Source: Coriobacteriaceae bacterium (GTDB taxonomy: Bacteria; Actinomycetota; Coriobacteriia; Coriobacteriales; Eggerthellaceae). From it: a DNA stretch of 5,576 nucleotides. Shown here piece by piece: positions 5,141-5,576 of the stretch. The stretch is taken from NCBI GenBank assembly GCA_004555335.1, contig SFII01000092.1, positions 1 through 5,576 on the forward strand, given 5' to 3'. Under the pieces are notes generated by a model. That model saw only the letters and a list, made by a program, of their open reading frames with translations. It was not told the origin of the DNA and ran no database searches. Every line of letters starts with the position of its first letter. The first letter of the stretch is position 1. Position numbers and translations under genes: made by a program.

Positions 5141-5576
5141 ATGATCCTTGCCGACAAGATCATCGATGAGAGGAAGAAGGCCGGCTGGTCCCAGGAAGAG
5201 TTGGCGGCAAAGCTGGGCGTTTCCCGCCAGGCCGTGAGCAAGTGGGAGGGTGCCCAAGCCACTCCCGACCTGCAGCGCATCGTGCAGATGGCGGGGCTTT
5301 TCGGGGTGACGACCGATTACCTGCTGAGGGAAGACTGCGAGTCTGCGGCCAAATGCGACGACGCGCCCTTCGTAGGCGAATCGGTCTTGCGCATGGTCTC
5401 GCTGCAGGAAGCGCAGGAATTCCTGGAACTGAAGAAATGGCAGGCTCCCAGGATCGCGCTCGGCGTGGCCCTGTGCATCACGAGTCCCGTTGCGATGCTG
5501 GTCTTCAGCGGCATGCTCAACGCCGGCGCCGTCGGCTTGGCGGATGATGCCGTGGTCGCGGCGGGGATGATCGTGC
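5141..5576 (+). CDS. XRE-family HTH regulator with probable membrane segment (partial, 3' end outside window)
   Basis: The frame is open from the ATG to the window edge (145 codons plus one base). Residues 1-65 form a Cro/C1-type helix-turn-helix: WSQEELAAKLGVSRQAVSKWE (16-36), with recognition helix around SRQAVSKWE, then TPDLQRIVQMAGLFGVTTDYLL. A charged linker containing SLQEAQEFLELKKW (87-100) leads to a hydrophobic stretch at about 105-122 (RIALGVALCITSPVAMLVF) that looks like the first transmembrane helix, with more Ala/Gly/Val-rich sequence at the cut. This matches a Firmicutes/Coriobacteriia group of HTH proteins with membrane C-termini whose signals are mostly unknown. AAGGAGG (5129-5135) ends 5 nt before the ATG; the in-frame ATG at 5126 lies before that site and is rejected as the start. 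The leu terminator and a 300-nt gap separate it from leuB, so it is probably an independent unit. Confidence 0.85.
   Translation, partial: MILADKIIDERKKAGWSQEELAAKLGVSRQAVSKWEGAQATPDLQRIVQMAGLFGVTTDYLLREDCESAAKCDDAPFVGESVLRMVSLQEAQEFLELKKWQAPRIALGVALCITSPVAMLVFSGMLNAGAVGLADDAVVAAGMIV

Noticed and set aside
4940..5257. Minus-strand open frame of about 105 codons opposite the XRE start
   Set aside because: It is largely the shadow of the HTH domain and its control region, with no ribosome site and no family-like sequence.

Overview
The window holds a complete four-gene leucine biosynthesis operon on the + strand, leuA-leuC-leuD-leuB (273-4761). It is flanked by the apparent 5' end of a divergent gene (minus strand, 94 to the left edge) and by the 5' part of an XRE-type DNA-binding, probably membrane-anchored regulator (5141 to the right edge). 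The DNA is GC-rich with strong AGGAGG-type ribosome binding sites. LeuC and LeuD are of the short type (421 and 165 residues) found in archaea, many Firmicutes and some Actinobacteria, not the ~466/~200 residue enterobacterial type. Together with the HTH-plus-membrane-segment regulator this suggests a high-GC Gram-positive, perhaps a Coriobacteriia/Eggerthellaceae member. That placement is inference from gene style, not from a marker gene.

Layout. 1-94: putative start of a minus-strand gene, open in one frame but without ATG, GTG or TTG; an ATT lies 8 nt after a good Shine-Dalgarno. 95-272: divergent control region, with an AT-rich core at 107-150, a good extended -10 for the minus gene, a weak -10-like site for leuA and a foldable leader. 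273-1799: leuA. 1800-1872: 73-nt gap containing a 13-bp hairpin without a U-tract. 1873-4761: leuC, leuD and leuB, packed with gaps of 15 and 0 nt. 4795-4828: textbook intrinsic terminator. 4829-5140: non-coding stretch ending in short palindromic boxes spaced 21 bp apart. 5141-5576: XRE regulator, cut by the window edge.

How the genes work together. LeuA condenses 2-ketoisovalerate with acetyl-CoA. The LeuCD iron-sulfur isomerase converts 2- to 3-isopropylmalate. LeuB oxidises that to the precursor of 2-ketoisocaproate, which a transaminase encoded elsewhere turns into leucine. LeuA keeps its C-terminal leucine-sensing domain, so feedback inhibition is expected. No T-box and no leucine-rich leader peptide is visible, so transcriptional control is unresolved.

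The coding content is ordinary and I see no new multi-gene system. The points worth a second look are the helically phased boxes before the regulator, the unusual start of the divergent gene, and the leuA-leuC hairpin.
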